Source: Pirellulales bacterium (GTDB lineage: Bacteria; Planctomycetota; Planctomycetia; Pirellulales; Lacipirellulaceae). Taken from it: a stretch of DNA of 64,000 nucleotides. The stretch lies in assembly GCA_022841705.1 (NCBI GenBank), contig JALHQZ010000001.1:744001-808000 (forward strand), written 5' to 3'. Made by a program: the position numbers and the translations under genes. Of this stretch, positions 24,470 to 33,103 are shown piece after piece (position 1 is the first letter of the stretch; every line of letters starts with the position of its first letter). The notes under the pieces are model-generated. The model was not told where the DNA came from. It did not search any database and was given only the letters and a program-made list of their open reading frames with translations.

Positions 24470-25723
24470 ATGTACGAGGCCAAGAATACCGCTCGCGCGC
24501 TGGTTCGTATCGGGTTTGATGGCTCGGTGGTGAAGGAATACCGCGCAGCAGACGCGCGGCAGCGATTCGAGAACGAAGTGAAGGTGCTGCGGTACTTGGA
24601 AGAACGCGGGTGCGATTTTGTCCCCCGGCTGATCGCGGCCGATGAAGAGGCGCTGCGGATCGTCACCACCAACGTTGGCGCGCGGGTGGAGCGGATCAGC
24701 GAGGAAAAGCTGAAAGAAATCTACGCCGAACTCGAAAGCTACGGCGTGCGGCACGATGATCCGTTTCTGCGGAACATCACCTACCGCGCCAGTGACGGCC
24801 GATTCTGCGTGATCGATTTCGAGTTCGCCACCATTCTGGAACGCCGCGCAACGCCGCGCGAGCCGGTGTTGCTCCGGGTCGATCCTTACCAGTCGCCACG
24901 CATCGGCCGGCCGCCGACGCTCTCGCTGAACTGGTCGGCGCTTACCGAGTGCGGACCCTATCGGCCCAACAACGAGGACTCATTCCTCACGCTAGCGTTC
25001 GACAAGCAGGTGTTCCACTACCTGGGCAAGGATGGCCAAGCGAATCGCTCGGCGCTCGATTTTATCTTCGCGATCAGCGACGGCATGGGAGGTGAAAACT
25101 CGGGGGAGTTCGCCAGCCGGTTCGCGGTGGACAACATCACACGCATGTTGCCGCGGCGATTTCAGACTTCGCCGGAACACGAACACCGCGTGATTCCGCA
25201 GTTTCTCAGCGAGCTGTTCCAATCAATCCACCGCCAACTCACCAGCCTCGGCGCCACTTACAAAGCGGGGCACAACATGGGCGCCACGCTCACGCTGCTG
25301 TGGTGTACGCGCAACAATCTCTACTTCGGGCACATCGGTGATTCCCGGCTGTACCACTTATCGCAAGCTGGCGGGTTCAAGCAGGTGTCGGTCGATCACA
25401 CGCACGTTGGCTATCTGCGCCGCAAGGGGGAACTCAACGAACGGCAGGCCCGCAACCACCCGCGCAAAAACGCCCTGTCGCAATCGCTCGGCGCTGGAAA
25501 CCTGCACATCACGCCGCAGGTGGCCCGACTCAACTACGACCCCGGAGATAAGTTTTTAATCTGCTCCGACGGCGTGATCGATGGCCTATGGGACCACCGC
25601 CTGGCGGACTTGATGCAGCTTCCGAACACCGACGACCCCACCCCGGCCCGCCGCATTGTGAGCGAAGCGATCGCCGAATCGGGCCGCGACAACGCCACTG
25701 CCGTGGTGGTGGAGCTGATGTGA
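24470..25723 (+). CDS. Protein kinase-like domain fused to PP2C phosphatase
   Basis: A 417-residue cytoplasmic protein with two opposing signalling domains. Residues 1-125 form a compact atypical kinase-like domain: Lys22 in VVKEY, Glu36 in FENEV, the catalytic loop HDDPFLRN (Asp97, Asn102) and the metal site IDFEFA (Asp116). This resembles Bud32/Rio-like kinases rather than full Hanks-type kinases. From about residue 150 a PP2C Ser/Thr phosphatase follows, with YRPNNEDSF, ISDGMGGENSGEFAS, GHIGDSRLY, CSDGVIDGL and SGRDNATAVVV, so all metal-binding aspartates are present. Both activities look possible. No adjacent gene reveals the substrate. A palindromic element ends just before the ATG, and no Shine-Dalgarno site is seen. 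Confidence 0.85.
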   Translation: MYEAKNTARALVRIGFDGSVVKEYRAADARQRFENEVKVLRYLEERGCDFVPRLIAADEEALRIVTTNVGARVERISEEKLKEIYAELESYGVRHDDPFLRNITYRASDGRFCVIDFEFATILERRATPREPVLLRVDPYQSPRIGRPPTLSLNWSALTECGPYRPNNEDSFLTLAFDKQVFHYLGKDGQANRSALDFIFAISDGMGGENSGEFASRFAVDNITRMLPRRFQTSPEHEHRVIPQFLSELFQSIHRQLTSLGATYKAGHNMGATLTLLWCTRNNLYFGHIGDSRLYHLSQAGGFKQVSVDHTHVGYLRRKGELNERQARNHPRKNALSQSLGAGNLHITPQVARLNYDPGDKFLICSDGVIDGLWDHRLADLMQLPNTDDPTPARRIVSEAIAESGRDNATAVVVELM

Positions 25724-25729
25724 ACGTTT

Positions 25730-25813
25730 GGGTGGCTGGGGTCGAGACCCCAGCAGTCGGGGAGCCGACTTCACCACCGCTGGGGGCGGCTAACGCAGCG
25801 ACCCCAGCCACCC
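25730..25813. repeat. Palindromic element after the kinase-phosphatase gene
   Basis: Perfect outer arms GGGTGGCTGGGGTCG (25730-25744) and CGACCCCAGCCACCC (25799-25813), with a partly paired centre containing GACCCCAGC and GCTGGGGGC. It begins 7 nt after the preceding stop codon. Confidence 0.88.
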
Positions 25814-25919
25814 CATCCTGCGACCTATACTTTCACACCGCGCCGTGACCTTGCCGACATCCCGCACCCATCCGACAATCAACTAACGTAACACTTAACT
25901 TCCCGCGAAACTTCCCGTC

Positions 25920-27329
25920 ATGCCCGTCGCCACTAAGCAGCTCAACTTCGATCTTGTCGTCATCGGCACCGGCCCCGGAGGGGAAGGCGCCGCCATGCAG
26001 GCTTCCAAAAGTGGCAAGAAGGTGGCCGTGGTTGAGCAGGCCACGCGGATCGGCGGCCACTGCACGCATCGCGGCACGATCCCCTCGAAGGCCCTGCGAT
26101 ACGTCATCACCCGGATGACCGAATTCCGCAGCAATTCTTTGTTTCGTGAGTCGGGTAGTTCGTCGAACGTCACTTTCGAAGAACTGCGCAAGAGTGCAGC
26201 CGGCGTGATCGCCAAACAGGTCGATATGCGGCAAACGTTCTACGATCGCAACCGCGTGCCGGTGATCAGTGGGCATGGCGAGTTTCTCGATCCGCATCTG
26301 TTGGAAGTAACCGACGGCAGCGGGCTGACCACACAACTGCGGAGCGAAGCGTTTGTGATCGCCACTGGGTCACGCCCGTACCGTCCGCCGGAGATTGACT
26401 TTAGTCACGCGCGGATTTTGGATAGCGACACGCTCCTCGATATGAAAGAGATGCCGCAATCGGTGACCATCTACGGCGCCGGCGTGGTGGGGTGCGAGTA
26501 CGCGTCGATGTTGCGCAACTGCGGCTGCAAAGTGAACCTCGTGAACACGCGCCAAAAACTGCTCGAGTTCTTGGACGATGAAATCATCGACGCTCTCGCC
26601 TACAACCTCCGCGAGCGTGGCGCCATCATCCGCCACGGTGAAGAGTACGACCGCATTGAAGCAACCACCGACGAAGTGGTGCTGCATCTCAAGAGCGGCA
26701 AGGAACTACATACCGACGTGCTCCTGTGGGCCAACGGCCGCACGGGGAATACGGACGATTTGGGCCTCGAACACCTCGCCATCCAGCCGAACTCGCGCGG
26801 CCAATTGGAAGTCAACGACAACTTCCAAACCAGCCAGCCGCATGTCTACGCGGTGGGCGATGTCATCGGCTTCCCCGCCCTCGCCAGCGCCGCCTACAGC
26901 CAAGGCCGGAGCGCCGCCACGCACTACTGCGAGGGTCATTTGGACCACGCCCCCACCAAGCTCATCCCCACCGGCATTTACACCAGCCCGGAGATCAGTT
27001 CGCTCGGCCAAACCGAGCGCGAACTCACCGAAGCCAAAGTGCCGTACGAAGTGGGCCACTCGCAGTTCAAAAGTTTGGCCCGCGCCCAAATCACCGGCCA
27101 AACCACGGGGATGCTCAAGCTGCTGTTCCACCGCGAAACGCTGGCGATCCTCGGCATCCACTGCTTTGGCGCCAACGCCAGCGAGATCATCCACATCGGC
27201 CAAGCAATCATGGCCCAAGAAGGCCCGGCGAACTCGCTGCTGTACTTCATCAACAGCACGTTCAATTACCCCACGATGGCGGAAGCGTATCGTGTGGCGG
27301 CGCTGAATGGGTATAACCGGGTACGCTAA
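25920..27329 (+). CDS. sthA: Soluble pyridine nucleotide transhydrogenase
   Basis: A 469-residue FAD flavoprotein of the disulfide reductase family that balances NADPH and NADH pools. The FAD-binding start reads [19 protein letters not shown] and the redox region reads [17 protein letters not shown]. Only the first cysteine of the usual CxxxxC is present, with Thr in place of the second, as in SthA and unlike dihydrolipoamide dehydrogenase. The NAD(P)-binding segment [17 protein letters not shown] and the dimerisation region with [16 protein letters not shown] are intact. The ATG at 25920 lies a few residues before the first strand. Confidence 0.93.
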   Translation: MPVATKQLNFDLVVIGTGPGGEGAAMQASKSGKKVAVVEQATRIGGHCTHRGTIPSKALRYVITRMTEFRSNSLFRESGSSSNVTFEELRKSAAGVIAKQVDMRQTFYDRNRVPVISGHGEFLDPHLLEVTDGSGLTTQLRSEAFVIATGSRPYRPPEIDFSHARILDSDTLLDMKEMPQSVTIYGAGVVGCEYASMLRNCGCKVNLVNTRQKLLEFLDDEIIDALAYNLRERGAIIRHGEEYDRIEATTDEVVLHLKSGKELHTDVLLWANGRTGNTDDLGLEHLAIQPNSRGQLEVNDNFQTSQPHVYAVGDVIGFPALASAAYSQGRSAATHYCEGHLDHAPTKLIPTGIYTSPEISSLGQTERELTEAKVPYEVGHSQFKSLARAQITGQTTGMLKLLFHRETLAILGIHCFGANASEIIHIGQAIMAQEGPANSLLYFINSTFNYPTMAEAYRVAALNGYNRVR

Positions 27330-27362
27330 AAGGCGACGTTTCTCTTGGTCGTCTGTAGTCTA

Positions 27363-27962
27363 ATGCGCCTTTTCAGCAACAGCGATTTTGAAGCCCTGTC
27401 ATGGTATCGCAAGATCACACGCGTCGTCTTAACTCCATTTGTAATCCTGCTGATAGCTCCTGCTGTGCTGTTGATTTTTGGGGTTATAGGAGTCTTCGCG
27501 GCAGTATCTAACTACCTGGGAGAGACGAAATTCTCACTAAGAATGCGAAAGCAAGGGCGGTGCATTTCTCGCCAAGACGTCGTTCGCAACCTCACTGAAG
27601 GGAGCGATGGAACATTGATCATTGAATCGCCAACCCTTGGCTGGGCGATTTCTAGAGCTTGGTGGACGCATGAGAACGTTGTGGCAGTTGCGCCGGTCAG
27701 TGCTCCTAGCGAAGAGCAATATCGAAAGCTGTCCGAATCAAAGACTGCCAGCGACTGGGATATCTGGTGCTGGAACAAATACACCAGTCCGAATAATGGC
27801 AAGGCATTGCTAGTTCGGGTGTGGAACGGTGAGTCCGAAGTTAAGAGACTCCGAAAGAAGATTCCCAGTATAAACGTCGTAGAAACGTGGACAGGGATCG
27901 CTCTGTATCGACTTCAGCAAGCTGAGGCTGAAAGAAACAAATCAACGCAAGATCGTGAGTAG
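27363..27962 (+). CDS. Hypothetical membrane-anchored protein, AT-richer
   Basis: A 199-residue protein not recognised as any family. One long hydrophobic segment lies at about residues 20-50 (VVLTPFVILLIAPAVLLIFG and on), and the rest is a soluble domain with charged C-terminal residues. Base composition is visibly closer to 50% GC and codon use is less GC-biased than in the neighbouring genes, which suggests recent acquisition. The ATG at 27363 is chosen over an upstream GTG at 27345. Its 3' end overlaps the convergent larE gene by 21 bp. It could still be a spurious frame, but the membrane segment and absence of a competing frame argue for a real gene. Confidence 0.6.
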   Translation: MRLFSNSDFEALSWYRKITRVVLTPFVILLIAPAVLLIFGVIGVFAAVSNYLGETKFSLRMRKQGRCISRQDVVRNLTEGSDGTLIIESPTLGWAISRAWWTHENVVAVAPVSAPSEEQYRKLSESKTASDWDIWCWNKYTSPNNGKALLVRVWNGESEVKRLRKKIPSINVVETWTGIALYRLQQAEAERNKSTQDRE

Positions 27963-28751
27963 TTGATTCAAACTCCCCGATTGCAACCCCGCCAAATCAA
28001 TCGTCACGAACTTGAAGCCCAGCGATTTGAAGTGCTGCGCGAGCGGTCCCCGCACTTCAGCCCCTGACAATTGCTCAATCGCATTCAGCGGCGCTTCGAT
28101 GCGGGCCAAATCGCCTTCGTGGTAACGCACCCGTAAGTCACGCAGGCCGAGGCCGCGGAGGTACTGCTCGGCGGCGTCGATCATCCGCAGGCGTTCGGGA
28201 TTCACTTCTTGCCCATAGGCGATGCGGCTCGCAAGGCACGGTGTCGCGGGTTTGTCCCAGACGGGGAGATTCCACTCTTGGGCCAACGCCCGCACGTCGG
28301 CTTTCGTGATCCCCAGTTCCGCGAGCGGGCTGCGCACGGCGAACTCCGCGGCGGCTTTCATGCCGGGGCGGTAGTCGCCGAGGTCGTCGGCATTGGCGCC
28401 GTTGACGATTGTTGCAATGCCACGCTCGGCCGCAACACTCGCAAGGACTTCGTACAACTCGCTTTTGCAGTGGTAGCAACGGTCACCGGCGTTGCGGACG
28501 TAATCGGGACGGGCGAGTTCATCGGTGCGCACTTCGAGCAGCGTGATGCCAATGGCGTTGGCGGCTGCGCGGGCGGATTCGAGTTCACCGTCGGCCAGGG
28601 CCGCGCCGACACCAACGGCAGCGAGCGCTAAGTCGCCAAGCGAAAGGCGGGCCGCCTTCGCAACCACAGCGCTGTCGACACCACCTGAGAATGCAACCAC
28701 ACACGGGCCGATGTCGGCGAGCGCCGCGACGAGTTTCTCGGCTGGAGTCAT
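27942..28751 (-). CDS. larE: ATP-dependent sacrificial sulfur transferase LarE
   Basis: A 269-residue PP-loop pyrophosphatase. The P-loop reads VVAFSGGVDSAVVAKAA, a CYHCKSELYEVL segment follows, and the C-terminal half has KPATPCLASRIAYGQEV, which contains the cysteine that donates sulfur in LarE. LarE sulfurates the nicotinate-derived precursor of the nickel-pincer cofactor of lactate racemase and related enzymes. No larB, larC or larA is nearby, so the partner genes must be elsewhere or the protein has another sulfur-transfer role. The ATG at 28751 lies 4 nt after the stop of the UVR-motif gene, which suggests co-translation. Confidence 0.9.
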   Translation of the reverse strand: MTPAEKLVAALADIGPCVVAFSGGVDSAVVAKAARLSLGDLALAAVGVGAALADGELESARAAANAIGITLLEVRTDELARPDYVRNAGDRCYHCKSELYEVLASVAAERGIATIVNGANADDLGDYRPGMKAAAEFAVRSPLAELGITKADVRALAQEWNLPVWDKPATPCLASRIAYGQEVNPERLRMIDAAEQYLRGLGLRDLRVRYHEGDLARIEAPLNAIEQLSGAEVRGPLAQHFKSLGFKFVTIDLAGLQSGSLNQLLTILR

Positions 28752-28755
28752 TCGA

Positions 28756-29568
28756 TTAACCCACGCCCGGCAGTCCACCCGGTGGTGGTGGGTCTTTCAG
28801 TTTTTTCAGCTCGTCGCGAAGCGAGATCGCCTCTTCGTACCGTTCTTCCTCAATTGCGGCGGCGAGCTTGGCTTCCACGGCGGCCACCGGGTCTTCAGTC
28901 TCTTCATTCTCGGCGGCGATGTCGCCGGCGAGTTGGGCAATTTCACGCTTCCAGCGGACGAGGAACGTCAGCTCGCCCAGGCGGCCCGCTTGTTCTTGTT
29001 GGCCGTAGTCGGAGAGGAATTGCTCGATACCGCGGATGCCGGCGTCGACAGCGCTGATCGCGGCGGCGTACTGCTCGAGTTCCACCAGCGGCGTGGCGAC
29101 GGCCCTGGCGTGCATCATGGTCACGTACGGCCGCCACTGATCAAACTGTAACTTGTCGCGGTCGTACTTGGCATGTTCGCGCACGAAGCGAAACAGTTTC
29201 AAGTTGCGCTGCGTGTCTCGAGCACAAAGTTCGTACCGCTGAATCTGCCAGAAGCTCAAGTAGCGGTGGTAGTACTGCACCCCTTCGCGCATGAGTTCCG
29301 CGCAATCTTCGGTGGCGAGCAGATATGGGGCGCCATCAGGGTGGGCCGCGTCGTGCTTTTCTTGCTGCTGGCGATGGTACTCCAGCCATGATTCGACGCC
29401 GTGAATCCGCTGGCCATCCGGCCGGCCGTCAATCTCCATCTGCAACATGCCCAGGTCCAGCCGCAACTGCATTTTGTCTCGGCCATCGTTGCCGGGAACA
29501 ATCCGCACGGAAACCTCATCGGGCTTGTAAGGCCAACCGGCGAGCAAACTGGTAATGTCGAACGACAC
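28756..29568 (-). CDS. UVR (UvrB/UvrC) motif-containing protein
   Basis: A protein of about 270 residues. The C-terminus carries a UVR motif (AKLAAAIEEERYEEAISLRD), a short helical hairpin used for protein contacts in UvrB, UvrC, ClpC and McsA. The rest has no recognised domain; residues 20-90 form a beta-rich start and the middle is helical with many tyrosines (YYHRYLSFWQIQRYEL). The start is unclear. The GTG at 29568 (followed by SFDITSLLAGWPY) is preferred; a TTG at 29646 would reach into a palindromic element. The gene is immediately followed by larE. A role in stress or protein quality control is only a guess from the UVR motif. Confidence 0.72.
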   Translation of the reverse strand: MSFDITSLLAGWPYKPDEVSVRIVPGNDGRDKMQLRLDLGMLQMEIDGRPDGQRIHGVESWLEYHRQQQEKHDAAHPDGAPYLLATEDCAELMREGVQYYHRYLSFWQIQRYELCARDTQRNLKLFRFVREHAKYDRDKLQFDQWRPYVTMMHARAVATPLVELEQYAAAISAVDAGIRGIEQFLSDYGQQEQAGRLGELTFLVRWKREIAQLAGDIAAENEETEDPVAAVEAKLAAAIEEERYEEAISLRDELKKLKDPPPPGGLPGVG

Positions 29569-29645
29569 GGGCAAGAGCGGGTCCAGGGGCGAAAAAGGGG
29601 TACCCCTATCGTAGCAATTCACACGCCGAGCGCCGACGGGATGCA

Positions 29646-29726
29646 ATCAGCCGCCACGCACTAGCGTCCGGTCGCTCAGAATGAAGTCAACACCAAGCGA
29701 CCGGACGCTAGTGCGTGGCGGTTGAT
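29646..29726. repeat. Palindromic element, family A copy 2
   Basis: Two 31-nt arms pair with one mismatch. The left arm begins ATCAGCCGCCACGCACTAGC and the right arm ends GTGCGTGGCGGTTGAT. The arms match copy 1 (24380-24467) almost exactly, while the 19-nt centre is unrelated. It lies between the DUF4912 and UVR-motif genes. Confidence 0.93.
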
Positions 29727-29747
29727 GACGCAAACAGCAGAGCGCCA

Positions 29748-30857
29748 CTAATCCTGCCACGCGGTGGTGGCGTCGCGAATCAGCGGGTCAAGCTCTTTTG
29801 TATTACGTTCCACACCCAGGATGACGGTCTTCTGCTGCACGCCATCGGCGGAGCTAGCGACGACCGTCACCACTTGGCGGCGGTCGGGCAGATGCAGTTT
29901 CAGCGCGAAGGCGCCGTTCGCGTCAACCGAAACCGGTTCGCCCAGCACGGTCACATGCGAGTGCGGGTCGGTCACGCCGTACACCACCAGCTCGGCATCG
30001 AGAGCCAGCCGTAGTTCGTTATCGGCGAGGGCCGCGGCGCCAGCCCCGAAGCGGGTTTCTGAGGGCCGCCCCAATCGGCGGCGCAGGCGTTGTTCGAGCA
30101 GTTCTTGCAGTTCGGCGCTGGCGCCATGAGCGGAATACCCGCCGCTCATTGCGAAGATGCGATCGGCATTTTCGGCGACATCCACCCAGTTGCGATCAAC
30201 CGTTTCGGCGGCGCTCGGCGCGGGCGTGCCGACGGTGTTGCTGCGGGCGATGCAGTAAAACTTGCCGGTCGAGGTGGCGTAGCCAATCTCCACGCGGAAG
30301 CTGCACGGCGGCTGATCGACATCGATGTACCAGTGCTGAACTCCGCCATGGACTGCAATCTCTCGCATCACACCGGAGCTGCCGTCCGCTTGCAGGCGAT
30401 GGAGCCGTAACACCGGTTTGGCGACGTGCCAGTGCTGGCCGAGGGCGGTTTGCGCGCGGTTAATGCTCTGGGGCGACAGTTCCCAGGTGGCGTGCAGCCA
30501 GTAGGGATCGCGAACCATCACCACCAAGCGATCGGCGGCGACTTCGGGTTGGCCATCAGCCCCGGCGAGATTTTTAAGTTCCGAATTCCGCCGATGCAGC
30601 GCCGCGATGCGGTGCTGCGCCATTCGCCGGGCGGCGGTGAGGGCAGGGTCTTCGGTCGGTTTCGGCCGCACACCGTTTGATTTGGAATCGACAGGCTTGC
30701 CGGAACTTTTGCGGCGCTGGCGCAGCCGGGCGGCGCGCACTAGGGCGTCGATCAGTTGATCTTTCCGCATCGCGTGCCAACCCTCGACCCCTTCCGTGCG
30801 GGCCATCTGGGCCAAATCTTTGCAGGTGTAATTGCGGAGAGAGGTTGCCGTCATCAC
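29748..30857 (-). CDS. DUF4912 domain-containing protein with Rho-N-like start
   Basis: A 369-residue protein. The first 45 residues (NYTCKDLAQMARTEGVEGWH, then KDQLIDAL) resemble the Rho termination factor N-terminal/SAP-like helical fold. After a basic linker, the DUF4912 domain contains DRLVVMVRDPYWLHATWELS and the strand pair ending VQHWYIDVDQPPCSFRVEIGY. A final beta-sandwich segment (VYGVTDPHSHVTVLGEPVSV to FALKLHLPDRRQVV) looks like an Ig-like repeat. The pairing of Rho-N-like and DUF4912 domains is common in bacteria, but its function is unknown. It is divergent from the ATP synthase operon. Confidence 0.85.
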   Translation of the reverse strand: MMTATSLRNYTCKDLAQMARTEGVEGWHAMRKDQLIDALVRAARLRQRRKSSGKPVDSKSNGVRPKPTEDPALTAARRMAQHRIAALHRRNSELKNLAGADGQPEVAADRLVVMVRDPYWLHATWELSPQSINRAQTALGQHWHVAKPVLRLHRLQADGSSGVMREIAVHGGVQHWYIDVDQPPCSFRVEIGYATSTGKFYCIARSNTVGTPAPSAAETVDRNWVDVAENADRIFAMSGGYSAHGASAELQELLEQRLRRRLGRPSETRFGAGAAALADNELRLALDAELVVYGVTDPHSHVTVLGEPVSVDANGAFALKLHLPDRRQVVTVVASSADGVQQKTVILGVERNTKELDPLIRDATTAWQD

Positions 30858-31226
30858 GAGGTCGCCTTGCAGAAACTGCGGAAAGATTGCCCGGTGCCGC
30901 TCTCATCCACCATTCGCCGCTTGCTTGCGGTTTGTGGAAACATGATTTGGACCCGAGCGTAACGAACGCTACACTGGGGAAAAGCGGTCTTTTCAGTCTA
31001 ATCGGGTCACCGCGACTGAGCAAATTTCGCACCACGATTTTCGCGGCATTTTGGGGGCCGTAAACCGTTGTGGTGTAAAGATTTACGGAAAGTATCGATT
31101 TCATAAGGAAAGCGGACAGGGTGGCTGATTGTTGGGGTGCCATTGTCCGGCTTTTCCGGCAGGGGGCCCCTGGTCTCCGCTTCCCACTGCAGGACGAGCC
31201 AGCCGCGGCGCCCTGGGCTGAAATGG
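30858..31226. other. Divergent promoter region (DUF4912 / ATP synthase operon)
   Basis: A 369-nt gap that must contain the promoter of the ATP synthase operon. The AT-richer stretch at 31070-31120 is a candidate, but no confident -35/-10 pair was assigned. No coding frame here looks real. Confidence 0.5.
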
Positions 31227-31472
31227 ATGAACGATATGCCTACCAACCCACCGGATGAGCCTGCCGAACCGCTCGATCGCGCCATGAACGGTTACGCGTG
31301 GGCGACACAGGCGACCTCGGTCGCCCTCTCGATGGTAATGCCGATCATCCTGGGCGCCGTTTTGGACCGGTATCTGCCGACCAAACCGTGGGGCAGTATG
31401 CTCGGCGCCGCGGCGGGTTTAACGTGGGGCATCTGGCGGCTGGCCCGGCTCAAACCGCCGAAGCATTCGTAG
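31227..31472 (+). CDS. AtpZ/AtpI family protein (F0F1-ATPase 'gene 1')
   Basis: An 81-residue protein with two membrane helices: SVALSMVMPIILGAVLDRYL and SMLGAAAGLTWGIWRLARL. This is the small protein often encoded first in F-type ATP synthase operons (ATPase_gene1 family), thought to help assembly or Mg2+/Ca2+ handling. The ATG at 31227 is chosen; a second ATG lies nine bases on. The stop codon TAG (31470-31472) is part of the palindromic element that follows. Confidence 0.82.
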   Translation: MNDMPTNPPDEPAEPLDRAMNGYAWATQATSVALSMVMPIILGAVLDRYLPTKPWGSMLGAAAGLTWGIWRLARLKPPKHS

Positions 31473-31540
31473 CACGGGACCGAAGTCCCGTGCGAAAGAT
31501 TAGGCTATCCACTTCGCACGGGACTTCGGTCCCGTGCTAC
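31469..31540. repeat. Perfect palindromic element inside the atp operon leader
   Basis: Two 28-nt arms match exactly. The left arm starts GTAGCACGGGACCGAAGTCC and the right arm ends GGTCCCGTGCTAC; the centre is 16 nt. Each arm also folds alone (ACGGGAC-CGAA-GTCCCGT). The first TAG is the stop of the AtpZ-like gene and the element ends 8 nt before the atpI ATG. Confidence 0.95.
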
Positions 31541-31548
31541 GACGGTCA

Positions 31549-31947
31549 ATGGCCCCCATCGAACTCCGCCGACCGCTCGCCCAGCGCCTACGCCTGCTCG
31601 CGGCGTGGACCATTCCCACGGCGCTGTTGGTCGGGTTAGTGGCGTACTCCCGCACGGGGGGCACGGGGCTAAAAGTGGTCGCGTGGGGAGCCATTTGTAC
31701 ACTGCTCATCACGCTGCTGGCCGATCTGTTGGGCTGGGTCTTTGGCTCCGTGCCGCTGCAAAAATACCTCGTTGCTACCGCGGTCCGGCTGGGACTCGGC
31801 GGTTGGGCGATGATTTTTCTCGCAATTCGCACAGCCCCCCTCGCAAGCACGGAAATCATCGGCTACCTTACACCCTTCTACCTGTGCTTGCTGGTCACGG
31901 ATGTGCATGCGGCACTTGAGGCGCTGAAGCTTAAAAGACCCGTCTAA
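31549..31947 (+). CDS. atpI: ATP synthase subunit I
   Basis: A 132-residue protein with four hydrophobic segments: LLAAWTIPTALLVGLVAYS, VVAWGAICTLLITLLADLLG, ATAVRLGLGGWAMIFLAIRT and IGYLTPFYLCLLVTDVHAA. Position between the AtpZ-like gene and atpB, size and topology fit subunit I, which assists c-ring assembly. Sequence conservation in this family is low, so the call rests mainly on context. The ATG at 31549 lies just after a palindromic element; a GTG at 31534 is inside that element. Confidence 0.75.
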   Translation: MAPIELRRPLAQRLRLLAAWTIPTALLVGLVAYSRTGGTGLKVVAWGAICTLLITLLADLLGWVFGSVPLQKYLVATAVRLGLGGWAMIFLAIRTAPLASTEIIGYLTPFYLCLLVTDVHAALEALKLKRPV

Positions 31948-32082
31948 CAGGGCCTTTCCAGTGTCTTTCTCCAGTGGTTGGGGGGAAGCGGATCGACGCC
32001 GAGCATCGCTTGGAACACCGCTCTCTTCGCGCTGGCGCCGCAGCCGCGGGTAGGCAAAAAGTTTCGTTGGCAAGTTGGTGCA

Positions 32083-33045
32083 ATGTCGGCAAAGAATCCG
32101 CTTGAAGCGTCGGAACTGTTCAGTCACGTCGAGGACGCCACGTCCTTCCACGTGCCGCGGTTCCTAACGCCCTGGGCGCACGGCGAACACGCGGGGCACA
32201 TCGAGCTACCGCAACCCTTCGCGACGCCGCTTAAGCACGAAGGCGACGAGCAACACGGCGGACACGCCGCCTACCAAGTCGTGTGGCAGCCGCACACCGG
32301 CATCCCGGTCATCGACAACACCGTCAAACCGCTCGACTTCGTCTTCACGAAGTTTATGCTGCTCATTCTGGTGGTGGCGGTGGGCTGCGTGCTGCTGTTC
32401 ACGTGGCTGGCGAAGAAGATTCAAGGGGGCGAACGCTCCAAAGGCCTGTTGGCCAACTTCCTCGAAACGCTGCTGGTGTTCATTCGCGACAAAATTGCCG
32501 AGCCGGCGATTGGCCATCACGATGCTCACCGCTTTCTGCCTTATTTGTGGACGGTATTTTTCTTTGTGCTCGGTTGCAATCTGATCGGCATGTTGCCGTG
32601 GATGGGGGCTCCGACAGGCGCCTTTGCGGTGACCGCTTCCCTGGCGCTCTGCACGTTCGGCGCGGTACTGTACGCGGGAATCGAAAAGCTTGGCTTCATT
32701 GGCTTCCTGAAGGCGCAAGTGCCGCATATGGAACTGCCGTTCGCGCTAGCGATCATCCTGAAGCCGCTGATTTTTGTGATTGAAATCATGGGCCTCCTCA
32801 TTAAGCACTTCGTGCTTGGCGTTCGTCTCTTGGCGAATATGGTGGCGGGGCACTTGGTGCTGGCGGTGCTGACGGCGTTTATTGGCGCTACGGCGCAACT
32901 GCTGGTGTGGTATGGCGTGGCCCCGGCGAGCGTGCTGGGCGCGGTCGCTTTTAGCGTACTCGAACTGTTTGTCGCCTTTTTGCAGGCTTACATTTTTACC
33001 TTCCTGTCGGCGCTGTTCATCGGAGCGGCGGCTCACCCGCACTAA
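32083..33045 (+). CDS. atpB: ATP synthase F0 subunit a
   Basis: A 320-residue membrane subunit that forms the proton half-channels next to the c-ring. The conserved fourth helix contains the essential arginine in HFVLGVRLLANMVAGHLVL, and the fifth helix region ends FSVLELFVAFLQAYIFTFLS. The N-terminal part is longer than usual and histidine-rich (HAGHIELPQP-like, HEGDEQHGGHAAYQV), which lies before the first helix and should face the periplasm. The ATG at 32083 precedes SAKNPLEASELFSHV; an upstream frame start is less likely. Confidence 0.93.
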   Translation: MSAKNPLEASELFSHVEDATSFHVPRFLTPWAHGEHAGHIELPQPFATPLKHEGDEQHGGHAAYQVVWQPHTGIPVIDNTVKPLDFVFTKFMLLILVVAVGCVLLFTWLAKKIQGGERSKGLLANFLETLLVFIRDKIAEPAIGHHDAHRFLPYLWTVFFFVLGCNLIGMLPWMGAPTGAFAVTASLALCTFGAVLYAGIEKLGFIGFLKAQVPHMELPFALAIILKPLIFVIEIMGLLIKHFVLGVRLLANMVAGHLVLAVLTAFIGATAQLLVWYGVAPASVLGAVAFSVLELFVAFLQAYIFTFLSALFIGAAAHPH

Positions 33046-33103
33046 GCGCGTGGCTTGCTTCGATGAGGACGCCCCTCACAACTTGTTTTTGGAGATTCGA
33101 TCC

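Noticed and set aside
25920..27329. Dihydrolipoamide dehydrogenase
   Set aside because: The redox motif has only one cysteine ([15 protein letters not shown]), which fits SthA rather than a dithiol reductase.
31469..31540. Rho-independent terminator inside the atp operon
   Set aside because: The hairpin is strong but no T-run follows, and essential downstream genes depend on read-through; it is classed as a palindromic element.
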